From positions 1 through 18,243 of the forward strand of contig SFGV01000037.1 in NCBI GenBank assembly GCA_004557545.1: a stretch of DNA of 18,243 nucleotides. Reading direction: 5' to 3'. Positions 6,316-13,569 of this stretch are shown here, piece after piece (the stretch's first letter is position 1; each line of letters opens with the position of its first letter). The position numbers and the translations under genes were made by a program. A model generated the notes under the pieces. It had not been told where the DNA came from and made no database searches. It saw nothing but the letters and a program-made list of their open reading frames with translations. Source of the stretch: Succinatimonas hippei (GTDB lineage Bacteria; Pseudomonadota; Gammaproteobacteria; Enterobacterales; Succinivibrionaceae).

Positions 6316-7371
6316 TTAAGCCTTATTCAGAACGGATTTATACAAGGATATATATCTTTTTGTCATCGCAAAGGCTGAATTGTCATCAGCGACCTCAAGC
6401 CCGCCCTTTACAAGCCTGTCCCTCAGCTCCTTGTCATCATGAAGCTTCAGGATCGCGTTCGCGAGCGCGTCGCTGTCGCCTTTTTTAATCAAAAGGCCGG
6501 ATCTGCCGTCCTCCACGAGATCCGGTATGCCGCCGACCCTGCTCGCGACCACTGGGACACTGTTGGCCATGGCGTCCAGGATCACGCTGCCAAGCCCTTC
6601 ATTGTTTGAGGGGAAGGCGAATACATCCATCGCTGAGATGTAATCAGTGACATTGTCCTTAAAGCCCAGGAACTCGACCGGAAGGCCTTTGGCCTGCTCT
6701 CTGAGTTTTTGCAGATCCTCTCCTCTTCCCAAAAACACCACCTTAAGATTAGGGATCTTTGCCAAAAGCGCCGGGATCGCTTTTATAAGCACCGACTGCC
6801 CCTTGTGCCGGTCAACCAGGGCTCCGGCGTGTCCTACCACGATGAAGTCTTTCCACTGCTCTTTAATCGCGGCAACGTTCGCCTTGTTTACCTTTAACCC
6901 AGATGAGGCTGAATGGATGGTTAATGCCTTAACCCCGAAGGTCTTCTCCATCACCCCCTGTATCACCGATGACACGCCTACCAGAGCCGCGGCCTTGCCG
7001 TAGAGTGCGCGGTTAAAGCCGTTTACCCGGATACGATCATCTACACGTCTTGTGATCACATACGGAGTTTTAAAGATCAGATGATGCAGAAGAGCGCTGT
7101 GAGCTGCCAGGGTTTCATGAGCCTGAATAAGATCGGCTTTTTTAGCGAGAGTCAGATGTCCCATCAGTCTGGCGTCAGGCTTGTCGGGTACCGCGATAAG
7201 CTCAAGTCCTGACACATTATTAAGATGCTCAATGAGAGGGCTTTCTTTTCTGCAGATCAGATACTGCTTTATGCCTTCTTCTGAAAGACCTTTAATCAGA
7301 AGCTCAGTCTGGCGTTCACCGCCGCGAAAGCCATGCGCGAGATTGATGTGGGCAATGGTAAAGTCAGACAT
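6316..7371 (-). CDS. Glycosyltransferase, GT4 family (GT-B fold)
   Basis: The 351-residue protein has the two Rossmann-like halves of GT-B enzymes. The N-terminal half opens with the glycine-rich acceptor-side motif HGFRGGERQT (13-22). The C-terminal half has GHAGALVDRHKGQ (180-192), the VVFLGRGED strand-turn and the nucleotide-sugar site NNEGLGSVILDAMANSVPVVAS (256-277). In that site the usual E-x7-E pair reads Glu258-x7-Asp266, a conservative change. No signal peptide or membrane segment is visible, so it should act at the cytoplasmic face, probably in lipopolysaccharide or other cell-surface glycan assembly. No sugar-pathway gene is adjacent, so donor and acceptor are unknown. The ATG has a good AGGGG ribosome site about 5 bases upstream. 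It is convergent with dsbD and downstream of the terminator that closes the rib operon, so it probably has its own promoter in 7372-7457. Confidence 0.9.
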   Translation of the reverse strand: MSDFTIAHINLAHGFRGGERQTELLIKGLSEEGIKQYLICRKESPLIEHLNNVSGLELIAVPDKPDARLMGHLTLAKKADLIQAHETLAAHSALLHHLIFKTPYVITRRVDDRIRVNGFNRALYGKAAALVGVSSVIQGVMEKTFGVKALTIHSASSGLKVNKANVAAIKEQWKDFIVVGHAGALVDRHKGQSVLIKAIPALLAKIPNLKVVFLGRGEDLQKLREQAKGLPVEFLGFKDNVTDYISAMDVFAFPSNNEGLGSVILDAMANSVPVVASRVGGIPDLVEDGRSGLLIKKGDSDALANAILKLHDDKELRDRLVKGGLEVADDNSAFAMTKRYISLYKSVLNKA

Positions 7372-7457
7372 GGTATCCCCTGAGATTAAGCTCTGTACAT
7401 GTGAGTGTCTGCTCTAATTGTACGCTCTGAGATTTCTTTTGCTTTGAACTAACTTAA

Positions 7458-7485
7458 AGGGGACCGCGTTTACACGCGATCCCCT
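7458..7485 (-). terminator. Terminator at the end of the glyA-rib-nusB-thiL-fkpA operon
   Basis: A 12-bp stem with one G-U pair (7474-7485 with 7458-7469) closes a four-base loop about 33 bases beyond the fkpA stop. It is followed on the minus strand by UUUAAGUUAGUU, a weak U-tract. Strong pairing makes it a good transcript 3' end. Confidence 0.8.
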
Positions 7486-7518
7486 CTTTATGGTGCTTAT
7501 GGCGCCACAGTCTTTTAG

Positions 7519-8295
7519 TTATTTGGCGTCTTTCTTGTCGCCATCAGCGCTCTTGTCGCTCTTCTGGGCTTTGACGCCAACGAGCTTGACATTAAATATA
7601 AGCACGCTGTTAGGAGCAATGGCCTCGCCGGCTCCGGCCTCACCATAGCCTAACTCTGACGGAATATAGAGCTCATACTCTGCGCCCGGCTTCATGAGTT
7701 TGATACCCTCAATCCAGCCCGGGATCATGTTCTGCAACGGGAAGTCGACGTTCTGCTTCTGCTCGTCAAAGACCTTGCCGTCAATGGTGGTGCCCTTATA
7801 GGTCACGGTGACGGTATCTCCATCCTTGGGAGAGTCGCCTGAGCCCTCGGTGATCACCTTATACTGCAATCCGGAGGCGGTGGTCTTGACACCATCCTTT
7901 GACTTGTTCTCCTCAAGGAACTTCTTACCCGCCTCAAGATTCTTCTTGGCGGCGGCCTTGGCCTTCTCGGTCATTGCGGTCTTGATCTTCTCGTCAAGAG
8001 TACGCAGAGTCTGCTCCACGTCCTTGTCCTTGAGCTTGGACTTGCCCTTGATGGCGTCGGTAAAGCCCTTGATCACGAGCTTGTTGTTGAAGGGAGCGAC
8101 AAATTCCTTCTGCTGATCCTCGATCTTGCGCAGATACGAACCAACGCTCGCTCCGACGGCGTAAGCGGCCTTGTCCTCAAACGGACTCTTCTCGCTTATC
8201 TGTGAGTTTTCCTTTTTCTGGCCGCATGAAGCCAGGACGAACACGCAGGCAGCGATCAGTGAAACGGATACTGCCTTTCTTGCTATCTTGTTCAA
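7519..8295 (-). CDS. fkpA: FKBP-type peptidyl-prolyl cis-trans isomerase, predicted lipoprotein (FkpA/Mip-like)
   Basis: The 258-residue product is a periplasmic-side folding helper. Residues 1-24 form a lipoprotein signal ending in the lipobox LASC, so Cys24 should be lipidated; E. coli FkpA, by contrast, is soluble. An N-terminal alpha-helical dimerisation domain (about 39-135, Lys/Ala/Glu-rich) precedes the FKBP domain (about 160-240). Typical pocket residues are present: VTVTYKG, DGKVFDE, PGWIEGIKLM and PSELGYGEAG. The last 15 residues are a Lys/Asp-rich tail. The start is a TTG at 8295-8293 and not an ATG; a GGAG about 8 bases upstream supports it, and the signal peptide begins correctly there. 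It follows thiL by 26 bases and ends the operon. The symbol is by similarity; a Mip-type name would fit equally well. Confidence 0.92.
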   Translation of the reverse strand: MNKIARKAVSVSLIAACVFVLASCGQKKENSQISEKSPFEDKAAYAVGASVGSYLRKIEDQQKEFVAPFNNKLVIKGFTDAIKGKSKLKDKDVEQTLRTLDEKIKTAMTEKAKAAAKKNLEAGKKFLEENKSKDGVKTTASGLQYKVITEGSGDSPKDGDTVTVTYKGTTIDGKVFDEQKQNVDFPLQNMIPGWIEGIKLMKPGAEYELYIPSELGYGEAGAGEAIAPNSVLIFNVKLVGVKAQKSDKSADGDKKDAK

Positions 8296-8321
8296 ATTTA
8301 TTCTCCAAAAACCTTTGCCGC

Positions 8322-9284
8322 TCAGAAATGCTCAAATGGCCTCATCGCGGGTTCAACGATTTTACCATCTTTCAGAATTTCAAACGAACCTGTGGTGATG
8401 GTTCCAATTTGTGAGACTTTTACCCCCATACTTCCGGAAAGTAACATCACATCCTTAGCCCTGTCTGATGGAGAGGTAAAAAGAAGCTCATAATCTCCGC
8501 CGCCAAAGGCGGCAAGCTCCATCCTTTTGTCAGGATCCTTTACAAACTCACCAAGCTCAGACGCCTGAGGCAGCGCGTTAAGATCAAGTCTGGCGCCTAA
8601 CCTGCTTCTCTTTAGGATATGTTTAAGGTCACCTACCACGCCATCTGAAATATCGATGGCGCAAGCGCTCAAATCCTTTTGTAAAAGCTCTCCGGCAAAG
8701 TCATGCCGGGGCTGGATCTCCATGCTTTTGATACAAAGATCATGAAGCTCCTCATCTCTCACCCTGACCCTGCCATAGCCTGCCTCAACATAAAGCCCCG
8801 GCGCTCCCAGATCTCCTGTGACGTAGATGAGATCTCCTGCCCTGGCCCCGTCACGGCGCAGCGCCCTGCCCTTTGGCAAAAGCCCGAAAGCCTCAATGGT
8901 AACGCTAAGCGGTCCCTTTGAGGTGTTCCCGCCTATTAGCCCCATGTGACAGCGCGAGGCCAGGGAAAACAGTCCCTCTGAAAAAGGCCTTAGAAATTTC
9001 TCAGATGAGTCAGGGATGGTTAATGAGAGCGTAAAGCACCAGGGCTCAGCTCCCATCGCCGCAAGATCCGAGATGTTTACAAGGAGTGATTTATACCCAA
9101 GAAGCTTTGGGTCCGTTCCCCTGAAGAAATGGATCCCCTCGTTCTGGGTATCGGTGGTTACCGCGACATCCCTGTCAGGAGGAGGCGTCATGATCGCGCA
9201 GTCATCACCTATGCCGAGGGGCACGTATCTGGTGCCCCCGTGAGAGGCGAAATATTCCCTTATGAGGTCAAATTCCCCCCTCAT
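8322..9284 (-). CDS. thiL: Thiamine-monophosphate kinase
   Basis: ThiL phosphorylates thiamine monophosphate with ATP to give the active cofactor thiamine diphosphate in the cytoplasm. The 320 residues (about 325 in E. coli) show the family signature early: PLGIGDDCAIM with its metal-binding Asp pair (about 21-31), then VTTDTQNEGIHF and YKSLLVNISDLAAMGAEP. CAIDISDGVVGDLKHIL, toward the middle, is another conserved block. The C-terminus ends RPFEHF, close to the family end. The ATG shares its A with the last base of the nusB TGA stop (TGATG), implying translational coupling. E. coli also has thiL directly after nusB; there pgpA follows, whereas here the next gene is fkpA. Confidence 0.97.
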   Translation of the reverse strand: MRGEFDLIREYFASHGGTRYVPLGIGDDCAIMTPPPDRDVAVTTDTQNEGIHFFRGTDPKLLGYKSLLVNISDLAAMGAEPWCFTLSLTIPDSSEKFLRPFSEGLFSLASRCHMGLIGGNTSKGPLSVTIEAFGLLPKGRALRRDGARAGDLIYVTGDLGAPGLYVEAGYGRVRVRDEELHDLCIKSMEIQPRHDFAGELLQKDLSACAIDISDGVVGDLKHILKRSRLGARLDLNALPQASELGEFVKDPDKRMELAAFGGGDYELLFTSPSDRAKDVMLLSGSMGVKVSQIGTITTGSFEILKDGKIVEPAMRPFEHF

Positions 9285-9736
9285 CAGGCGATGCCCATCG
9301 AGTGCACCACTTTATCGAGCACGCCATTGACGAACTTGTGACTGTCCTGCTCGGCAAATTCCTTGGCAAGCATGATCGATTCGTTTATAACCACACGGTA
9401 TGGCACGTCCTTGCGGTATTTGAGCTCATACGTGCCAAGACGCAAAATCGCCTTGTCCACCACATCGAGATCCTTGATAGGACGGCTTAGGAACGGCTCA
9501 TAGGTATGGTCAAGCTCATCGTAATGGCTGATGACGCCTTCAATGAGGCTGTGCATGTACTCACGATCGGCGTTGCCCAAGGGCTGATCCTCTTCAAACT
9601 GGCTTTCGATATCACCGGCGTTATCCCCGGTCATCGCCCACTGATAAATAGCCTGAAGCGCGAAATGGCGCGCCTTGTGTCTGGTGGCCGGGGTAGCCGC
9701 CTGACGCGGCGCTGTCTTCTGTTCCTGTTCCATCAT
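9284..9736 (-). CDS. nusB: Transcription antitermination factor NusB
   Basis: NusB pairs with NusE (ribosomal protein S10) on boxA RNA to promote antitermination of rRNA operons. The protein has about 150 residues. RHKARHFALQAIYQWAM, the RNA-binding helix region, lies near the N-terminus, and the family C-terminal block follows (VDKAILRLGTYEL, then INESIMLAKEFA and KFVNGVLDKV). The start needs a choice. A TTG at 9748 abuts the ribH stop but has no ribosome site, whereas two adjacent ATGs at 9736 and 9733 have an AGGA 3 and 6 bases upstream. I list the first ATG; 9733 is equally likely. The gene overlaps thiL by one base and follows ribH directly, the same ribH-nusB-thiL order as in E. coli. 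Confidence 0.95.
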   Translation of the reverse strand: MMEQEQKTAPRQAATPATRHKARHFALQAIYQWAMTGDNAGDIESQFEEDQPLGNADREYMHSLIEGVISHYDELDHTYEPFLSRPIKDLDVVDKAILRLGTYELKYRKDVPYRVVINESIMLAKEFAEQDSHKFVNGVLDKVVHSMGIA

Positions 9737-9748
9737 TATTCCTGACAA

Positions 9749-10219
9749 TCAGATCTGTCTTAAGACGTTTACCAGCTCCAAAGCCGCTCCGGCAGCCTCG
9801 GCGCCCTTGTTACCCATCTTGGAACCGGCGCGCTGCACGGCCTGATCAAGAGTATCAGTGGTAAGCACACCGTTGGTGACCGGAACGCCGGTGGAAAGGG
9901 TTACCTGGGTAAGTCCCTTTGAGCATTCATTGGCGACCACCTCAAAATGATAGGTTGAGCCGCGGATCACACAGCCGCAGGTGATGATCGCGTCATAGTT
10001 CCCGGACTTGGCCAGTTTCTGGCACACGAGAGGGATCTCGATGGCGCCGGGGACGTGAACCACGGTGATGTTATCCTCATTCACCTGCCCTTCGCGCTTT
10101 AGCACGTCAAGCGCGCCGTCTAAAAGGCGCTCGCAGATGAAGCTGTTGAAGCGGGACACTACAATGGCAAAGCGGCCGTCCGCGCAGGGCAACACGCCCT
10201 CAATTCTCTTTATTGACAT
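9749..10219 (-). CDS. ribH: 6,7-dimethyl-8-ribityllumazine synthase
   Basis: RibH condenses 5-amino-6-ribitylamino-uracil with 3,4-dihydroxy-2-butanone 4-phosphate, the penultimate step of riboflavin synthesis. The 156 residues equal the E. coli length. Conserved sites are visible: SRFNSFICERLLDGAL (22-37), the substrate loop VPGAIEIP (56-63), and GCVIRGSTYHFEVVANE with the catalytic His91. GVLTTDTLDQAVQRAG and MGNKGAEAA, which form the phosphate-binding C-terminal part, complete the family pattern. The ATG has GGAG about 5 bases upstream and lies 12 bases after ribE. The enzyme assembles into pentamers or icosahedral shells in known relatives. ribB (dihydroxybutanone phosphate synthase) and ribA are not in this window and must be elsewhere. 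Confidence 0.97.
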   Translation of the reverse strand: MSIKRIEGVLPCADGRFAIVVSRFNSFICERLLDGALDVLKREGQVNEDNITVVHVPGAIEIPLVCQKLAKSGNYDAIITCGCVIRGSTYHFEVVANECSKGLTQVTLSTGVPVTNGVLTTDTLDQAVQRAGSKMGNKGAEAAGAALELVNVLRQI

Positions 10220-10231
10220 AGTTACTCCAGA

Positions 10232-10888
10232 TTAGAACCCGTTTTCTATAAGCGTATTCAGATCAAGCGTGCCTTGCGCAGACTTGTCTGAATTGAACTG
10301 GCAGAGGCGCTCAAGATAACGCGCAAGCACGTCAGCCTCAAGATTAACCTTAGCCCCGGGGCGCCAGTTTGAAATTGCCGTTGCCCCCATGGTATGAGGA
10401 ATTAGCGTAAGCCGCATCAGATCTCCCTCAATGCCGTTTACGGTAAGCGAGACCCCGTCGACCGCTATCGAGCCTTTCATCGCGACATATCTTTTAAGAT
10501 CAGAGGGCAGAGAGATCATGATCTCAGTTGAGTCCGCTCTGTCGGTTCTTGATCTTATAAGACCGATCCCGTCGACATGCCCCTGCATGATGTGACCGCC
10601 AAGATGAGTGCCGGGCGTGCACGCCGCCTCAAGATTTATAAGACTGCCACGGCTGTAGCCCCCAAAGCAGGTTACGCTTAAGGTCTCTGATGACATATCC
10701 GCGGTAAACGAGCTCTCATCAAACGAGGTGACCGTAAGGCAAACGCCGTTGCAGGCTATCGAGTCGCCTAACTTCACGTTCTCCTCTTGAAGAAACTCAT
10801 GAGGAGCCTTTATTGAGACCGCGGCGCCGCCCTGTCTTGGCGTGATCTGCAGCAGTGTTCCCACAGCCTGAACAATTCCCGTAAACAT
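10232..10888 (-). CDS. ribE: Riboflavin synthase, alpha subunit
   Basis: Riboflavin synthase dismutates two 6,7-dimethyl-8-ribityllumazine molecules to riboflavin and the pyrimidine that RibH reuses. The 218 residues hold two tandem lumazine-binding barrels, about 1-97 and 98-200. The first opens with MFTGIVQAVG and has GDSIACNGVCLTVTSF. The second has GHVDGIG and the matching KGSIAVDGVSLTVNGI. A C-terminal helix region for trimerisation follows. The start ATG shares one base with the ribD stop (TGATG) and has a GGAGGT about 6 bases upstream. Its place between ribD and ribH is notable because in E. coli this gene (there also called ribC) lies apart from the ribD-ribH cluster. Having it here puts the last three riboflavin enzymes in one operon. 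Confidence 0.97.
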   Translation of the reverse strand: MFTGIVQAVGTLLQITPRQGGAAVSIKAPHEFLQEENVKLGDSIACNGVCLTVTSFDESSFTADMSSETLSVTCFGGYSRGSLINLEAACTPGTHLGGHIMQGHVDGIGLIRSRTDRADSTEIMISLPSDLKRYVAMKGSIAVDGVSLTVNGIEGDLMRLTLIPHTMGATAISNWRPGAKVNLEADVLARYLERLCQFNSDKSAQGTLDLNTLIENGF

Positions 10889-12066
10889 CAGTGACCTCCG
10901 TGGACAGCGAGCGCCGCCGCGGTTTTGACATTCAGGTAATGAAGTCTTACGTCATCACCGATCTTTTTTACGCTGTGAAGGCAAAGCCGCGCGCTCTCTG
11001 AGAGCGTCTGCGGGGCGCTGAGCACGAAGGCTGATTGTGACTGCGTTCCAAGCAGCACAGGCGCTACAAAGGCGTAAACCTCATCGGCAAGATCAGCTGA
11101 GATAAATGACCCCGTAAGAGTTCCGCCGGCCTCAACCAGTACGCGCCTTATCTGATGGGCACCTAAATACTCAAGCACCCCGCTCAGGCTTATGTGTCCG
11201 CCCTCTGAGGGAACATAAAGCCTTGTTACGCGATCATCAATTCTCTCCTCGCGCACACTCTGCTCTTTTTTCTGCGCGGTGCACCAGAGCACCCTGCCGC
11301 CTGCCTTGAAGAGCTCAAAATCATTAGGATTGAGCCTTGAGCGCGAATCGAGCACCACCTTCAGAGGCTGTCTTATCTCACTCTCCGAGACCTTTTTCTT
11401 TGCCTTGCCGGGAAGCTCGGCGTACCGCACCGAAAGACGCGGATTGTCCGCTATCACCGTCCCTGATCCCGTGATGATGGCGTCAGAGCGCGCCCTCAGA
11501 TCCATAGTCTGAGATCTGGATCTTGCTGACGTGATCCACTGGCTCTGTCCGTCCTTTAACGCTATCTTCGCGTCAAGGCTCATCCCGGTTTTGACGGTCA
11601 CAAACGGTTTGTCGGAGGTAATGGCTTTCATGAAGGCACGGTTTAAAAACCAGGCCTTCTTCTCAAGAACGCCGGTCTTAACCTCGATCCCGGCGCTCTT
11701 TAAAATCCTGACTCCGCGTCCTGAAACCTTGGGATTGGGATCTCCCACGGCGATGACGCAGCGTTTTATTCCCTCATGTACCAGTCTTACGGCACAAGGA
11801 GGAGTTCTCCCGTAATGGGAGCATGGCTCCAAGGTCACATACACGGTCGCGCCTTTTACGCTTCCATTTACGCTCTCAAGAGCCATGATTTCGGCGTGCC
11901 CCTCACCCGCGCGGTGATGCCAGCCCTCGCCGATTATTTTGCCGTCCCTGACAATAACACAGCCTACCGCCGGATTGGGGGAGGCTGTGTAAAGACCATG
12001 AGACGCGAGCTTCAGAGCCCGCGCCATGTACTGACGGTCAAGTTTTTCCTGTTCTCTGGCTTTCAA
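10888..12066 (-). CDS. ribD: Bifunctional diaminohydroxyphosphoribosylaminopyrimidine deaminase / 5-amino-6-(5-phosphoribosylamino)uracil reductase
   Basis: RibD carries out two early riboflavin steps. The N-terminal zinc deaminase domain (about 12-150) has His57-Ala-Glu59 and the zinc cysteines Cys82 and Cys91 in LEPCSHYGRTPPC. The C-terminal reductase domain (about 155-380) starts at KPFVTVKTGMSLDAKIAL and contains SQWITS, DAIITGSGTVIADNPRLSVR and VLVEAGGTLTGSF. At 392 residues it is slightly longer than E. coli RibD (367). The start is a TTG at 12066-12064; a GAGG that includes the end of the glyA stop lies 8 bases upstream, while the next ATG (12027) has no ribosome site at a normal distance. 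It lies 10 bases after glyA, not after nrdR as in E. coli. No FMN riboswitch precedes it. Confidence 0.96.
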   Translation of the reverse strand: MKAREQEKLDRQYMARALKLASHGLYTASPNPAVGCVIVRDGKIIGEGWHHRAGEGHAEIMALESVNGSVKGATVYVTLEPCSHYGRTPPCAVRLVHEGIKRCVIAVGDPNPKVSGRGVRILKSAGIEVKTGVLEKKAWFLNRAFMKAITSDKPFVTVKTGMSLDAKIALKDGQSQWITSARSRSQTMDLRARSDAIITGSGTVIADNPRLSVRYAELPGKAKKKVSESEIRQPLKVVLDSRSRLNPNDFELFKAGGRVLWCTAQKKEQSVREERIDDRVTRLYVPSEGGHISLSGVLEYLGAHQIRRVLVEAGGTLTGSFISADLADEVYAFVAPVLLGTQSQSAFVLSAPQTLSESARLCLHSVKKIGDDVRLHYLNVKTAAALAVHGGH

Positions 12067-12076
12067 GCCTTAAACC

Positions 12077-13339
12077 TCAGTCCTTGTAAACAGGGAAACG
12101 CTTGCAAAGATCAATTGCGCGCTCCTTACACTTGGCGATAACCGCGTCATCCTGATAGTTATCAAGCACATCGCAGATAATGCCGGCAAGCTCCCTGATC
12201 TCAGGCTCCTTGAAGCCTCTGCGGGTGCAGGCAGGAGTGCCTACGCGAATGCCTGAGGTGATGAAGGGTGAGCGTTTCTCGCCCGGTACGGTGTTCTTGT
12301 TGACGGTGATGTTGGCCTTGCCCAGAGCCGCCTCGGCGTCCTTGCCGGTCATCTCGCGATCGGTGAAGTCGACCAGCATGAGGTGGTTGTGGGTACCGCC
12401 TGAAACGATCTTGTAGCCGCGCTTCTGGATCTCGCTGGCAAGAAGCTGCGCGTTCTTTACCACCTGCTTCTGATACTCAACGTACCATGGCTCCATCGCC
12501 TCCTTGAAGACGATTGCCTTGGCCGCGATGATGTGCATGAGCGGACCGCCCTGGTTGCCCGGGAACACTGCTGAGTTCAGGCGCTTGTAGAGATCCTGAT
12601 CATGGCAGTTTGAAAGGATGAAGCCAGAGCGCGGGCCGCCTAATGACTTGTGGGTAGTTGAGGTCACCACGTGCGCGTAATCAATCGGGCTTGGGTAAAC
12701 ACCGGCGGCGACGAGACCTGCCACATGAGCCATGTCAACCATGAGGTAGGCGCCGACCTCATCGGCTATTTCACGCAGCTTCTTCCAGTCAACAATTCCT
12801 GAGTAGGCTGAGAAGCCGCCGACAATTACCTTGGGCTTGCACTCTAAGGCCTTCTGTCTTACCTCCTCATACTCGATAACGCCGCTCTCGTCTACCTCGT
12901 AGCCTACAGCGTTGTAAATCTTGCCTGAGAAGTTGACCTTTGAACCATGGGTCAGGTGGCCGCCTGATGAAAGGGAGAGACCGAGGATGGTGTCACCCGG
13001 CTTGCACATCGCGGCGTAAGCGCAGGCGTTGGCCTGAGAACCCGCGTGCGGCTGAACATTGGCGTAGTCACAGTGGAAGAGCTTGCAGGCGCGCTCGATG
13101 GCCAGACGCTCTACCTCATCAACAAACTCGCATCCGCCGTAGTAGCGCTTTCCGGGATAGCCCTCGGCGTATTTATTGGTAAGCTGTGAACCCTGAGCCT
13201 CCATAACGCACTTTGACGCGTAATTTTCAGAAGCGATAAGTTCAATGTGATCTTCCTGACGCTGGTTCTCACCTGAAATTGCTTTCCACAGTTCAGGATC
13301 GTACTGCGCGATCGAAGCAGCCTTGTTGATATAGCTCAT
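12077..13339 (-). CDS. glyA: Serine hydroxymethyltransferase
   Basis: GlyA is the cytoplasmic PLP enzyme that converts serine and tetrahydrofolate to glycine and 5,10-methylene-tetrahydrofolate. The 420 residues match the usual length (417 in E. coli). Landmarks are the N-terminal HIELIASENYAS (31-42), NKYAEGYPGKRYYGG (55-69), VDMAHVAGLVAAGVYPSP (201-218) and the PLP lysine Lys231 in TSTTHKSLGGPR. The ATG has a GAGGGA about 7 bases upstream. It is the first gene of the seven-gene operon and follows a putative promoter at 13387-13416. GTP and folate one-carbon supply connect loosely to riboflavin synthesis, but a functional reason for the linkage is inference. I see no glycine riboswitch or convincing PurR box upstream. 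Confidence 0.98.
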   Translation of the reverse strand: MSYINKAASIAQYDPELWKAISGENQRQEDHIELIASENYASKCVMEAQGSQLTNKYAEGYPGKRYYGGCEFVDEVERLAIERACKLFHCDYANVQPHAGSQANACAYAAMCKPGDTILGLSLSSGGHLTHGSKVNFSGKIYNAVGYEVDESGVIEYEEVRQKALECKPKVIVGGFSAYSGIVDWKKLREIADEVGAYLMVDMAHVAGLVAAGVYPSPIDYAHVVTSTTHKSLGGPRSGFILSNCHDQDLYKRLNSAVFPGNQGGPLMHIIAAKAIVFKEAMEPWYVEYQKQVVKNAQLLASEIQKRGYKIVSGGTHNHLMLVDFTDREMTGKDAEAALGKANITVNKNTVPGEKRSPFITSGIRVGTPACTRRGFKEPEIRELAGIICDVLDNYQDDAVIAKCKERAIDLCKRFPVYKD

Positions 13340-13386
13340 TAGAATTCCCTCAGTCTCTTACCAGAAAAACGCCTTGAGCAGGCGGA

Positions 13387-13416
13387 AATACATGTGATCA
13401 TTTTAACATTTTTCAA
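13387..13416 (-). promoter_or_regulatory. Candidate promoter of the glyA-rib operon
   Basis: On the minus strand TTGAAA (13416-13411) and TGTATT (13392-13387) are 18 bases apart, about 48 bases upstream of the glyA ATG. The -35 is a 5/6 match and the -10 only 4/6. A TGTGA-N6-TAACA dyad resembling a CRP half-matched site covers the spacer (13393-13408). Support is moderate to weak. Confidence 0.35.
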
Positions 13417-13488
13417 GCCTTAACCGAAGATGCCGTGAATTTAAAAAATTTCGTCCAGTCAGCTGATTTCCAAAGGTTTTATGTGTAT

Positions 13489-13526
13489 AAAAAAGGGCCC
13501 GTTACGGATTTATCCGGAGCGGACCC
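13489..13526 (-). terminator. Intrinsic terminator of the urt operon
   Basis: On the minus strand a 7-bp outer stem with one G-U pair (13526-13520 with 13501-13495) and an inner 4-bp CGGA/TCCG stem are followed by six U residues (complement of 13489-13494). It lies about 44 bases after the urtE stop. A small extra hairpin (13534-13548, GCCGC/GCGGC) sits between the stop and the terminator. Confidence 0.9.
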
Positions 13527-13569
13527 AAAACGCGCCGCCAAAAGCGGCACCAGAGGGAACATTAACAAA

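Noticed and set aside
13340..13488. FMN, glycine or purine-related riboswitch or PurR operator upstream of the glyA-rib operon
   Set aside because: None of the conserved core sequences of FMN or glycine riboswitches, nor a good PurR palindrome, can be seen. Only a weak promoter and a half-matched CRP-like dyad (13393-13408) are present.
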